Part shown: positions 1 to 7,785 of the stretch, piece by piece
Layout of the letters: every line of letters starts with the position of its first letter
Position numbering within the stretch: position 1 is the stretch's first letter
NCBI GenBank assembly: GCA_951801155.1
Contig: CATOLK010000012.1
Coordinates: forward strand, 1 to 14,864
From: an uncultured Rickettsiales bacterium
Lineage (GTDB): Bacteria > Pseudomonadota > Alphaproteobacteria > Rickettsiales > UBA1997
Length of the DNA stretch: 14,864 bases
Direction of reading: 5' to 3'
The notes under the pieces: generated by a model
Seen by the model: the letters and a program-made list of their open reading frames with translations, nothing else
Database searches by the model: none
What the model was told of the DNA's origin: nothing
Made by a program: the position numbers and the translations under genes

Positions 1-22
1 ATCGCCAAAAGGCTCTATGGAA

Positions 23-41
23 CCCCCAGACTATCTGGGGG
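23..41. repeat. Perfect 8-bp G+C-rich hairpin
   Basis: CCCCCAGA, a CTA loop, then TCTGGGGG form an uninterrupted 8-bp stem. Allowing one bulge, the flanking GGA on the left pairs further with TTTC on the right. It has no U-tract on either strand, so it does not look like a terminator. It is more likely a structural or recognition hairpin of a mobile-element end. Confidence 0.7.
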
Positions 42-55
42 ATTTCGGGATACAT

Positions 56-84
56 TAATAAAAAACCACCAGCTAAGCTGGTAG
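56..84 (-). terminator. Rho-independent terminator facing left
   Basis: On the minus strand ACCAGC, a TTA loop and GCTGGT form a 6-bp stem, extended by one more G-C pair after a mismatch. It is followed directly by a run of six T and then ATT. This is the classic intrinsic terminator layout. It would stop transcription coming from the right and running out of the window to the left. It may belong to the putative mobile-element end. Confidence 0.55.
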
Positions 85-86
85 AT

Positions 87-185
87 CACTTCTTTAATAA
101 TATTAACTTTATTACTAATATTGTCACTATTAGTTTTATTTCTAATATTTCCAATATTAATAATATTAAAAGTAAATCTGAAGTG
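87..185. repeat. Imperfect long inverted repeat
   Basis: The tract begins CACTTC (87-92) and ends GAAGTG (180-185). Its centre-proximal arms, AATATTG on the left and CAATATT on the right, also pair. Between them the match is broken by small insertions. The interior is almost pure A/T built from repeated AATATT-like units. A minus-strand reading frame runs through the tract, but its translation is low-complexity (repeated N, I, K) and looks like a by-product of the repeat rather than a gene. Confidence 0.4.
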
Positions 186-188
186 AGC

Positions 189-220
189 AAAGTCAATTCC
201 AATATCAATTACTTGACTTT
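189..220. promoter_or_regulatory. Inverted repeat overlapping -35, possible operator
   Basis: AAAGTCAA (189-196) and TTGACTTT (213-220) are a perfect 8-bp inverted repeat separated by 16 bases. The right arm contains the TTGACT that would be the -35 box of the exporter operon. An arm-to-arm distance of about two helical turns fits a dimeric repressor site, and exporter operons are commonly under such local control. No regulator gene is present in the window, so this stays a suggestion. Confidence 0.35.
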
Positions 221-240
221 TAAAATAGCACACCTAAATT
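213..240 (+). promoter_or_regulatory. Putative sigma-70 promoter of exporter operon
   Basis: TTGACT (213-218), a 16-base spacer and TAAATT (235-240) give five of six and four of six consensus matches. Transcription would start near 247, leaving a leader of about 27 bases before the first gene. It is the only good -35 box between the leftward terminator and the gene. Confidence 0.45.
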
Positions 241-273
241 ACTCTCATTATTATAAGAATTTTATATTTAAAA

Positions 274-1641
274 ATGTTTAAGAGAATAATATATGTTTTG
301 GTTTTAATAGTAGCAGTAAACTGTAGCAATTCTTCGCAAGAGGTAGAACAGATTATTTCAAAAGAAAAAGGAATAAAAACAAGTTTAGACTATATAAATT
401 ATAATTGGTGGCTATCTCTTAATGATAAAAATTTAGAAAGATATATACTAAAAGGTGTACTAAACAATAATGATTTAAGAGTATCAAATTTAAAAATAGA
501 TGAATATTCTGAGTATGTAAAATATACATTTGGTTTGGAATTACCAACATTATCTACTGGTGTTAATTATTCTAATATTAAAAAATTACCAATGGGTAAT
601 ATGGATATGAAAAGTGATAGTATAACATTACCTTTAACAGTAAGTTATGAATTAGATTTATTTGGTAAAAATAGAAGAAAAACAAAATCAACTAAATTAC
701 AGTTGGAATCTTATAAATATCAACTGCATTCTTCATACATTTCTTTTGTTTCTGGATTATCCACTTTATATTTTAATATTATGAAATATAATGGAATATT
801 GGATTATTATGAACAGTTAATTCAAATCGAAAATCAAATTCTTGATAATATAACATTAAAAAATTTAAACGGATTATTAACAGAAACAGAAATTAATGAA
901 ACAAAACAGAATATAAAAAAATTAAATAACGAAAAAATGGATTTATCAAAAGTTAGAGATAGTTTATTAACACAATTTGCAGTGATGTTAGGTGAAGACC
1001 CTAATAATATTAAAAGTTTAAAAATATCAAAATTAGACGAGTTAGAAGCGTTGGAAAGCAAAATGTTAATGCCAATATCTACTGATATAATATTTAAAAG
1101 ACCGGATGTTATGGCTTATGAAAAAGAAATGGAAAAGGCAAAAATTGATATTGAAGTTGCAAGAAGGGAATTTTTGCCAACTTTAAGTATTGATGGTTCA
1201 TTTGTATTTAATAATATAGCAAGTGGCGGATTTTTTAGCAGTACCAATACTATTAAAGCTTTAATGGCAGGAGCAAGTCAAACTTTGTTTGTTGGTGGCA
1301 GAAAAAAGACAAATTTAGCTATGATGAATTTTAAATATGAACAGATGTTTGAAAATTATAAAAAAGTAACATTGCAGGCTATAAAAGAAATAAATGATAG
1401 TTTAATGAATATATTTTATGATTTAATTATTAATAATAATAATGAACAAAATTTATTGATGGAATTTGATAGTTATAAAAATGATAAAATAAAATATAAA
1501 AACGGATTAATATCACGAATAGATTTATTAACACAAAAAAGAAAATTAATACAATTAAAAATTGATTTTGTAAGTTCAAAAATACAAAATTATATAGATT
1601 GTATTAGTTTGTATAAATCTGTAGCCGGACAAATTAATTAA
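274..1641 (+). CDS. Outer-membrane efflux protein, TolC/NodT family
   Basis: This is the outer-membrane channel of a tripartite exporter, carrying substrate from the periplasmic adaptor to outside. The 455 residues are normal for the family and contain the two homologous OEP repeats. The first has WWLSLNDKNLERYI near residue 45, LPTLSTGV near 90 and YELDLFGK near 125. The second has KRPDVMAYE near 275 followed by a long helix and FLPTLSIDG. The N-terminus is a hydrophobic signal (residues 5-15) followed by Cys17. The context AVNC is a poor lipobox because Asn replaces the usual Gly/Ala/Ser before Cys, so lipidation is uncertain. The start has no clear Shine-Dalgarno. It is first in an operon with adaptor, ATPase and permeases and ends 17 bases before the adaptor gene. 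Family assignment is firm; substrate unknown. Confidence 0.9.
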   Translation: MFKRIIYVLVLIVAVNCSNSSQEVEQIISKEKGIKTSLDYINYNWWLSLNDKNLERYILKGVLNNNDLRVSNLKIDEYSEYVKYTFGLELPTLSTGVNYSNIKKLPMGNMDMKSDSITLPLTVSYELDLFGKNRRKTKSTKLQLESYKYQLHSSYISFVSGLSTLYFNIMKYNGILDYYEQLIQIENQILDNITLKNLNGLLTETEINETKQNIKKLNNEKMDLSKVRDSLLTQFAVMLGEDPNNIKSLKISKLDELEALESKMLMPISTDIIFKRPDVMAYEKEMEKAKIDIEVARREFLPTLSIDGSFVFNNIASGGFFSSTNTIKALMAGASQTLFVGGRKKTNLAMMNFKYEQMFENYKKVTLQAIKEINDSLMNIFYDLIINNNNEQNLLMEFDSYKNDKIKYKNGLISRIDLLTQKRKLIQLKIDFVSSKIQNYIDCISLYKSVAGQIN

Positions 1642-1658
1642 TTAATGGAGAACAAGAA

Positions 1659-2474
1659 ATGAAAAAATTATTTATTTTAGTTATAATAGCATTTGGACTA
1701 ATTATTTGTGGTTTCAAATATTATAGTTTAGAAAAAGAAAAAAAAGAAGTTTTGACTTTATATGGTAATGTAGATATAAAACAAGTCAATCTTGCATTTA
1801 GAACTGCCGGAAGAATTAAAGAGTTAAAGATGGAGGAGGGTGATATTGTAAAAAAGGGAGATTTATTAGCAAAAATAGATGAAGAACCTGTTTTAAATAA
1901 GTTAAATCAAGCAAAAGCCCAAATGGAAGCTGCTAAAATAGAACTTGATAATGAAATAACTTATTATAAAAGAAATAAAGAATTATGTAAGAAGAAAGTT
2001 TTATCAGTGCAAAAATGTGATGATATTGTAAGACAAAAGGAAAGGGCAAATGCAAATTATAAATATGTAAAAGCTGTTTATGATGAAGCAAAAACAACTT
2101 ATAACGATTGTAATTTGTATGCTTCTGAAGATGGTGTTATTTTAATAAAGGTTCAAGAAAATGGAGCTATGGTGGCTGCAGGTACTCCAATTTATACATT
2201 ATCTTTAAATAATCGTATGTTCGCAAAAGCTTATATAGAAGAAACTAAATTGGGAAAAGTTAGACTAGGAACAAGAGTTGACATATATACAGATTCTACA
2301 GATAAGGTTTATAGTGGACATATTGGCTTTATTTCGCCAGTATCTGAATTTACACCGAAAACAATAGAAACTGCTTCGCTTAGAACAGATTTAGTTTATA
2401 GATTAAGAATTGTTATAGATAATGCAGATGATTATTTAAAACAAGGAATGCCTATTACTGTTAAAATAAGATAA
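1659..2474 (+). CDS. HlyD-type periplasmic adaptor, YbhG-like
   Basis: This membrane-fusion protein should bridge the inner-membrane ABC transporter and the outer-membrane channel. A single N-terminal membrane anchor (about residues 4-19) precedes the biotinyl-lipoyl half-motif GNVDIKQVNLAFRTAGRI and EGDIVKKGDLLAKIDEEP (about 37-76). A short helical hairpin (about 77-150), the second lipoyl half (ASEDGVILIKVQENG) and a beta-barrel follow. The late segment SEFTPKTIETASLRTDLVYRLRI resembles the equivalent region of YbhG. At 271 residues it is clearly shorter than E. coli YbhG, mostly in the helical hairpin, which may reflect a matched channel length. GGAG eight bases before ATG supports this start. 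It contains several cysteines (about Cys108, Cys118 and Cys149), unusual for a periplasmic protein. Confidence 0.88.
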   Translation: MKKLFILVIIAFGLIICGFKYYSLEKEKKEVLTLYGNVDIKQVNLAFRTAGRIKELKMEEGDIVKKGDLLAKIDEEPVLNKLNQAKAQMEAAKIELDNEITYYKRNKELCKKKVLSVQKCDDIVRQKERANANYKYVKAVYDEAKTTYNDCNLYASEDGVILIKVQENGAMVAAGTPIYTLSLNNRMFAKAYIEETKLGKVRLGTRVDIYTDSTDKVYSGHIGFISPVSEFTPKTIETASLRTDLVYRLRIVIDNADDYLKQGMPITVKIR

Positions 2475-2492
2475 AGAAAAATAAAGAAAAAA

Positions 2493-4184
2493 ATGAGTGA
2501 AGTAATAGCTACTGTTAGTAATTTGACAAAAAAATTCGACAATAATGTAGCAATTGATAATTTAAGTTTTAAAATAAACAAAGGTGATATTATAGGACTT
2601 GTGGGTCCTGATGGGGCAGGAAAAACAACACTTATAAGATTGTTGATAGGTTTGTTAATCCCAACTAGTGGAAAGATAGAAATTTTGAACTTAAATGCCA
2701 CAACACAAACAGACCAGCTTCATCAAGTTATAGGTTATATGCCGCAGAAATTTGGTTTGTATGAAGATTTAACTGTTTTGGAGAATTTGGAATTGTATGC
2801 TAATCTTAAAGATTTAAACGAAATGGAAAAAAAAGAGTCCTTTAAAACTCTTTTAGATTTTACAAATTTAAAAACTTTTACTGGAAGATTGGCGGGAAGA
2901 TTGTCTGGAGGAATGAAGCAAAAGTTAGGTCTTGCTTGTTCCTTATTAGGAAGTCCAAAATTTTTGTTATTGGATGAGCCTGGTGTTGGTGTTGATCCTA
3001 TTTCTAGAAGAGAATTGATGGCTATGGTAAGAGCTTTAAGCGGAAATGGAATGACAATTCTATGGTCTACTTCTTATCTTGATGAAGCAGAAAGTTTTGA
3101 TAAAGTTATATTGTTGAATGATGGAAAAATATTATATAACGGAATACCATCGGAATTAACTAAAACAGAAGAAGGGAATGTATTCTTAACAAAAGATGTA
3201 AATGTTAAAAATAGGGCTTTGTTAAGAAAAATTTTAAAAAGCAAAGAAAAAATAACAGATGCTGTAATAGAAGGAAGTGCGGTTAGAGTTGTTATTAAAG
3301 GTGATAAATTGAAGGAAAAATTTGGAGATTATATAAAACCAGTAAAACCTAGATTTGAAGATGCTGTAATAGATATTTTAGGTGGTTGCCCGCAAGGTGA
3401 ATCAAAAGTGGCAAAAAATATAAAAATAAAAACAAAAATTGAAAATGTAATAGAAGCTAAAGGATTAACTAAAGTTTATGGAAGTTTTACCGCAGCTAAT
3501 AATATAAATTTTACTATAAAAAAAGGTGAAATTTTTGGACTTTTAGGACCTAATGGTGCTGGTAAATCAACTTCTTTTAAAATGATGTGTGGGCTTTCTA
3601 GACCAACTAAAGGAAATGCCTATATTATGGGTATCGATATGTTAAAACATCCAGAAATAGCGAGAGAACAATTGGGTTATATGGCTCAAAAATTTTCTCT
3701 TTTTACAAATTTGACGGTAAAACAAAATTTGGATTTATTTTCTGGAATATATGGGCTTACTGGTATTGAAAGAAAGAACAGAATTGATCAAATGATAGAT
3801 GTTTTTGAGTTTAATGAGTATAAAAATATGTTATCTGGTGAATTGCCACTTGGCTTTAAACAAAGATTATCTTTGGCTTGTGCTATAATGCATAATCCAC
3901 CTATTCTATTTTTGGATGAGCCTACAAGTGGTGTAGACCCTTTAACTAGAAGAGAATTTTGGAATCATATTAATTCTATGGTGGAAAAAGGTGTAACTGT
4001 TATGGTGACTACACATTTTATGGATGAAGCTGAATATTGTGATAGAATAGCTTTAATTTATAAAGGAAAAGCAATAAAAACAGGACATCCAAGCGAATTA
4101 AAAAAAGAAGATGAAACTATGGAAGATGCTTTTATAAGAACAATTCAAGAATATGACACTGAACATGGGGAGGAGAGAGTATGA
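2493..4184 (+). CDS. ABC transporter ATPase with two fused NBDs, YbhF-like
   Basis: This cytoplasmic ATPase powers the two permeases encoded next. Two ATP-binding domains lie in one 563-residue chain, the usual YbhF length. NBD1 has Walker A GPDGAGKT (38-45), signature LSGG (137-140) and Walker B LLLDEP (158-163), but Ser194 where the H-loop histidine belongs (TSYLDEAE). NBD2 has Walker A GPNGAGKS (352-359), LDEP (474-477) and H-loop His508, but LPLGF (451-455) in place of LSGG. The linker spans about 230-315. It starts 18 bases after the adaptor gene with only an A-rich weak ribosome site, and its stop overlaps the next start as ATGA, implying translational coupling. Family firm; substrate unknown. 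Confidence 0.93.
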   Translation: MSEVIATVSNLTKKFDNNVAIDNLSFKINKGDIIGLVGPDGAGKTTLIRLLIGLLIPTSGKIEILNLNATTQTDQLHQVIGYMPQKFGLYEDLTVLENLELYANLKDLNEMEKKESFKTLLDFTNLKTFTGRLAGRLSGGMKQKLGLACSLLGSPKFLLLDEPGVGVDPISRRELMAMVRALSGNGMTILWSTSYLDEAESFDKVILLNDGKILYNGIPSELTKTEEGNVFLTKDVNVKNRALLRKILKSKEKITDAVIEGSAVRVVIKGDKLKEKFGDYIKPVKPRFEDAVIDILGGCPQGESKVAKNIKIKTKIENVIEAKGLTKVYGSFTAANNINFTIKKGEIFGLLGPNGAGKSTSFKMMCGLSRPTKGNAYIMGIDMLKHPEIAREQLGYMAQKFSLFTNLTVKQNLDLFSGIYGLTGIERKNRIDQMIDVFEFNEYKNMLSGELPLGFKQRLSLACAIMHNPPILFLDEPTSGVDPLTRREFWNHINSMVEKGVTVMVTTHFMDEAEYCDRIALIYKGKAIKTGHPSELKKEDETMEDAFIRTIQEYDTEHGEERV

Positions 4185-5305
4185 AGGAAAAAAAATCAAC
4201 AATTTTTAGATCTTTAATTTATAAAGAATATGTTCAAATAATAAGAGATCCAAGTAGTATATTAATTGCATTTGTTTTGCCATTAATGTTAATGTTTTTG
4301 TTTGCCTATGCGATAAATTTTGATAATAATCAAATAAAAGTTGGACTTTTGTTTGAAGGTTATAGAAATCAAGTAAACGATTTAATTACAACTATGGAGA
4401 ACACATCTTATATTGTAGTTAGACAGTTTGAGGATAGAAAATCAATGGAAAGGGCACTTATAAATAGTGAAATAAAAGCTATGGTAATAGTACCAAATGA
4501 TTTTGCAAAAAATGTAAATTCTAATATACCTGCAAAAATACAACTTTTGATTGATGGAACGGATCCTAATATGTCAACTTTTGTGGAGGGTTATATTTCC
4601 GGAGCTGTTTCCAAATGGTTGCAAATAGAAGGTATAAATAAAGGTAATGATATTGCGGCAAATATTGATATACAAAGTTATGTTTGGTTTAATCCAGATT
4701 TAAAAAGTAGAAATTTAATTTTACCAGGTTCTATTGCAAATATCATGACTTTGGTTGGAATGATGTTAACGGCTTTGGTTATTGTTAGAGAATGGGAAAG
4801 AGGTACTATGGAAGCTTTGTTAACAACAAAAATAAAGAAAATGGACATAATTTTATCAAAATTTGTAGCTTACTATTGTTTGGCTATGGTTTCTACCATT
4901 TTATGTTCTTTTTTGTCTATAGTGGTGTTTAAAGTACCGTTTCATGGTTCTTATTTAGTGTATTTTGTAACATCAAGTTTATTTATTTTTACATCATTGG
5001 GACAAGGCTTGTTAATATCAACTACATCAAAAAGTCAATTTTTAGCATCAATGACAGTTTCGAATGTGGGTTTTACTCCTGCCAATATGTTGTCTGGTAT
5101 GATGTTTGAGATATCTTCAATGCCAAAAATAGTGCAATTTATATCTTTATTTGTACCAGCAAGATATTTTACCACTTGTATAGTTAATTTATTCAATGCT
5201 GGTAATATTTGGAGTGTTCTTTTAGAACAAAGTGCATTTTTAGCAATAGTTAGTATACTTTTATTTATATTGGTATATAAAAAAACAAAAACAAGATTAG
5301 AGTAA
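4181..5305 (+). CDS. ABC-2 type permease, YbhS-like
   Basis: First of the two inner-membrane subunits. Layout is typical of the ABC-2 family: a short cytoplasmic N-terminus, one membrane helix (about 26-47), a periplasmic domain of roughly 140 residues, then a cluster of five hydrophobic segments from about 185 to the C-terminus. The conserved WFNPDLKSRN stretch precedes the second helix. REWERGTMEALLTTKI matches the cytoplasmic coupling region of the family. At 374 residues the length is normal. The start overlaps the ATPase stop by four bases and is preceded by a strong GGGGAGGAG purine run, so expression should be coupled to and efficient with the ATPase. It would pair with the next gene product to form the translocation path. 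Confidence 0.92.
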   Translation: MKEKKSTIFRSLIYKEYVQIIRDPSSILIAFVLPLMLMFLFAYAINFDNNQIKVGLLFEGYRNQVNDLITTMENTSYIVVRQFEDRKSMERALINSEIKAMVIVPNDFAKNVNSNIPAKIQLLIDGTDPNMSTFVEGYISGAVSKWLQIEGINKGNDIAANIDIQSYVWFNPDLKSRNLILPGSIANIMTLVGMMLTALVIVREWERGTMEALLTTKIKKMDIILSKFVAYYCLAMVSTILCSFLSIVVFKVPFHGSYLVYFVTSSLFIFTSLGQGLLISTTSKSQFLASMTVSNVGFTPANMLSGMMFEISSMPKIVQFISLFVPARYFTTCIVNLFNAGNIWSVLLEQSAFLAIVSILLFILVYKKTKTRLE

Positions 5306-5316
5306 GTGAGGTATAT

Positions 5317-6432
5317 ATGATAAGGTGGAATAGAGTTAAAGCATTTATAATTAAAGAATTTCAAGCAACTTTAGCCGATAAGCAAAATAGAAATATGATT
5401 TTATTAGCCCCTTTTTTAATGTTAATACTTTTTGCTTATACTGCTACTTTAGAGGTTAAAAATGTTTTTATGTTAGTTTATGATAAAGATAATAGTCAAC
5501 TTTCAAAACAATTATCTAATAAATTTGAAAATACAAAGGTCGTGAAAAAAGTTTACTATACTAATAGTAGAGATGAGATGGTTGATTTAATGAATAGACA
5601 GAAAGTTTTTATTACTGTAACAATTCCTCAAGATTTTTCAAAAAATGTATATAAAGGAGAAAAAACAGCTATTCAATTAATAATGGATGGAAGAAAATCA
5701 AATGCATCACAAATAGCATCCAGTTATGCCACAAGTATAATACAATCTTTTTTAACAAATGAGCTAAATGAAGTTGAAAAAACAAGTTCGGCTGTTACTA
5801 TTGAAACAAGAAATTGGTTTAATCCAGAATTAAATTATCAATGGTTTATTTTAATATCTTTAATCGGTATGATGGCTATGGCAATGACTTTTATGATTAC
5901 AGCACAAGCTATAGCTCAAGAAAAGGAGCTTGGCACATTTGATCAAATGATAGTTTCTCCATTAACTTCAGCAGAGATTTTGGTAGGAAAAACAATCCCG
6001 GCAATTTTGATAACTCTTTTTGATGTAACAATGATGATTATAGCTTCTTGTTTGCTTTTTAAACTTCCTATTACTGGTTCAATTTTTGCTTTGTATTTTA
6101 GTATAACTATGTTTTTGTTGTCTATAGCTGGTATGGGTTTGAGTATTTCGATATTATGTAAAACTCAACAACAATCAATATTGGGTGTATTTACTGTTAT
6201 GACGCCAGTTATTTTGATTTCTGGTTATGCTGCACCTATTGAAAATATGTCAAAATTTTTGCAACAATTGGCTAAAATTAATCCGTTGACGTATTTTTGT
6301 GTATTGATGAAGGGAATCTTTTTGAAGAATATTGATTTTCATATGATTGTGGATAATTGTTTGCCGCTTTTTGTAATTGCGATTGTGACTTTGACTTTTT
6401 CATGGTGGTTTTTTAATAAAAATTTGGATTAA
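5317..6432 (+). CDS. ABC-2 type permease, YbhR-like
   Basis: Second inner-membrane permease, a paralogue of the preceding gene with the same topology: first helix about 27-44, periplasmic domain, then a hydrophobic C-terminal half beginning after NWFNPELNYQW. The coupling-region motif QEKELGTFDQMIVSPL is well kept and is the usual form in YbhR-type proteins. At 371 residues it is of normal length. The start lies 11 bases after the previous stop, with GTGAGGT as ribosome site about six bases upstream. It is the last gene of the exporter operon. A convergent gene follows after 164 AT-rich bases with no strong plus-strand terminator that I can identify. Confidence 0.92.
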   Translation: MIRWNRVKAFIIKEFQATLADKQNRNMILLAPFLMLILFAYTATLEVKNVFMLVYDKDNSQLSKQLSNKFENTKVVKKVYYTNSRDEMVDLMNRQKVFITVTIPQDFSKNVYKGEKTAIQLIMDGRKSNASQIASSYATSIIQSFLTNELNEVEKTSSAVTIETRNWFNPELNYQWFILISLIGMMAMAMTFMITAQAIAQEKELGTFDQMIVSPLTSAEILVGKTIPAILITLFDVTMMIIASCLLFKLPITGSIFALYFSITMFLLSIAGMGLSISILCKTQQQSILGVFTVMTPVILISGYAAPIENMSKFLQQLAKINPLTYFCVLMKGIFLKNIDFHMIVDNCLPLFVIAIVTLTFSWWFFNKNLD

Positions 6433-6573
6433 AGAAAAAAATAATTTTTTAAAAATACTAAACTCTATTATAAAATAAATTTTTAATAATTAAAATACAT
6501 TTTGTTTTGTATTAATATAATAATCCTGCGCAAAAATTTTTTAAATAAGACAGTTTTAGTAAAAAAATATTCT

Positions 6574-6598
6574 AGTTTAAAAATATATTTTTAAAACT
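6574..6598 (-). terminator. Weak AT-only terminator candidate after coaBC
   Basis: AGTTTAAAAATA and TATTTTTAAAACT form an almost perfect palindrome with one bulge. It begins in the coaBC stop codon and is followed on the minus strand by AGAATATTTTTTT. The stem is entirely weak base pairs apart from one G-C, so stability is doubtful. The near-symmetrical composition means it might act in either direction between the two convergent operons. Confidence 0.3.
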
Positions 6599-7781
6599 AA
6601 CTTTCAAAAATATATTTTAGCATCTTTTTAGCTATATTATTCTTTGTATCTCTTTCTATTTTAAATTGATTTTCATTCCTATCTATAATTACAACCTCAT
6701 TATAATCAACATTAAACCCTATATCTTTTCTAGAAACATCATTTGCAATTATATAATCAAGATTTTTAGCTTTTACCTTTTTTATAGCATTTTCAATCAA
6801 ATTATCAGTTTCAGCACAAAATCCTATAATTTTTTGTTTATCCGTCCTAATTTTTGCAATTTCTTTTAAAACATCAACATTTTTTATCAATTTTATTGTT
6901 AAAGAATCATTATTTTCTTTTTTAATTTTTTTATCAGCTACATTTTCCACTTTATAATCTGAAATTGATGCTGCCATAATTACATTTGTATCTTCTTTTA
7001 GATTATTTTTAACAGCATTTAAAATTTCTTCAGTAGTATCAACATTTATTACTTTATATTGCCTTTTAACAGCTACTGTACTTATTAAAATAACATTTCC
7101 ACCAGCATTAAAAATCTCATCGGCCACAGCAATACCCATTTTTCCAGAACTATGATTACTTATGCATCTTATAGGATCAATAGGTTCTCTAGTGCCTCCA
7201 GCAGTCACTATAAAATTCTTATTTTTCAAAAAATTGCAATTATTTATTAAAATCTCTACAGTTTTTTCATATATTTCTTGAGGTTCTGACATTCTACCTT
7301 TTCCATTACAGCCACAAGCCAAAAAACCATTTTTTGGTTCCATGACTTCAATATTTTTTGATTGTTTTAATTTTAAAATATTATTTTGTACAAAATCATT
7401 TTCCCACATATTACAATTCATAGCAGGTGCTATAAGGATTTTTTTATTAAAAGCACAGGCAACAGAAGTTAAAAGATTATCACAAATACCATTAGCAATT
7501 TTACCAATAGTATTTGCAGTTGCAGGCGCAATAATAAATATATCAGCCCAATCAACAAGGGCTATATGTTCTGGTTTCCAATCATTATCGCCAAATTCTT
7601 TAACATAAACTTCATTTTGAGACAAAGTTTGTAAAGTTGTAACTGTAACAAAGTTTTGTGCATTTTCTGTTAATACAACTTTTACATTAATATTATTTCT
7701 TTTAAAAATTCTAATTAATTCACAAATTTTATAAGCAGCTATACCGCCCGTGATTCCTATTAGAACATTTTTGTTTTCCAC
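6597..7781 (-). CDS. coaBC: Bifunctional coenzyme A biosynthesis protein CoaBC
   Basis: Joins cysteine to 4'-phosphopantothenate (CTP-dependent CoaB activity) and then decarboxylates the product (FMN-dependent CoaC activity), giving 4'-phosphopantetheine for coenzyme A. CoaC domain, about residues 1-185: ITGGIAAYK at 10-18, active His72 in EHIALVDWAD, substrate-binding PAMNCNMW (119-126) and flexible-flap Cys156 in LACGCNGKGRM. CoaB domain, about 188-394: VTAGGTREPIDPIRCISN with Asn209, SSGKMG, SISDY, KIKK and GFCAETD. All hallmark residues are present and 394 residues is normal. The start codon is GTG, with AGG eight bases upstream inside the end of gatA and only four bases between the genes, so it is the third gene of the gatC-gatA-coaBC operon. 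Cytoplasmic. Confidence 0.96.
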   Translation of the reverse strand: MENKNVLIGITGGIAAYKICELIRIFKRNNINVKVVLTENAQNFVTVTTLQTLSQNEVYVKEFGDNDWKPEHIALVDWADIFIIAPATANTIGKIANGICDNLLTSVACAFNKKILIAPAMNCNMWENDFVQNNILKLKQSKNIEVMEPKNGFLACGCNGKGRMSEPQEIYEKTVEILINNCNFLKNKNFIVTAGGTREPIDPIRCISNHSSGKMGIAVADEIFNAGGNVILISTVAVKRQYKVINVDTTEEILNAVKNNLKEDTNVIMAASISDYKVENVADKKIKKENNDSLTIKLIKNVDVLKEIAKIRTDKQKIIGFCAETDNLIENAIKKVKAKNLDYIIANDVSRKDIGFNVDYNEVVIIDRNENQFKIERDTKNNIAKKMLKYIFES

Positions 7782-7785
7782 TCTA

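Larger units (their letters stand above)
1..86 (-). mobile_element. Probable IS200/IS605-type element end (partial)
   Basis: Two compact hairpins sit 26 bases apart: an 8-bp perfect stem with a CTA loop (23-41) and a 6-bp stem with a TAA loop (68-82). On the minus strand the second is followed by a T-run. IS200/IS605 elements typically carry a terminator hairpin at their left end and a second hairpin just before the transposase start, so a leftward-facing element continuing beyond position 1 would fit. G+C-rich stems are out of character with the AT-rich surroundings, consistent with foreign origin. No transposase coding is visible in the window, so the family call is inference. The alternative is a stand-alone REP-like palindrome pair. 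Confidence 0.35.

Noticed and set aside
15..233. Minus-strand open frame of 72 codons across the left-edge hairpins
   Set aside because: Its translation is dominated by N/I/K repeats from the palindromic tract and its end runs through both hairpins and the terminator. No ribosome site and no family resemblance.
1429..1443. AAT-rich microsatellite inside the efflux gene as phase-variation site
   Set aside because: The unit is trinucleotide in frame (Asn codons) and too short for likely slippage-based switching.
6433..6540. Plus-strand terminator after the last permease (AATACA...TGTATT hairpin near 6494-6515)
   Set aside because: Only six A/T-rich pairs and no following T-run.
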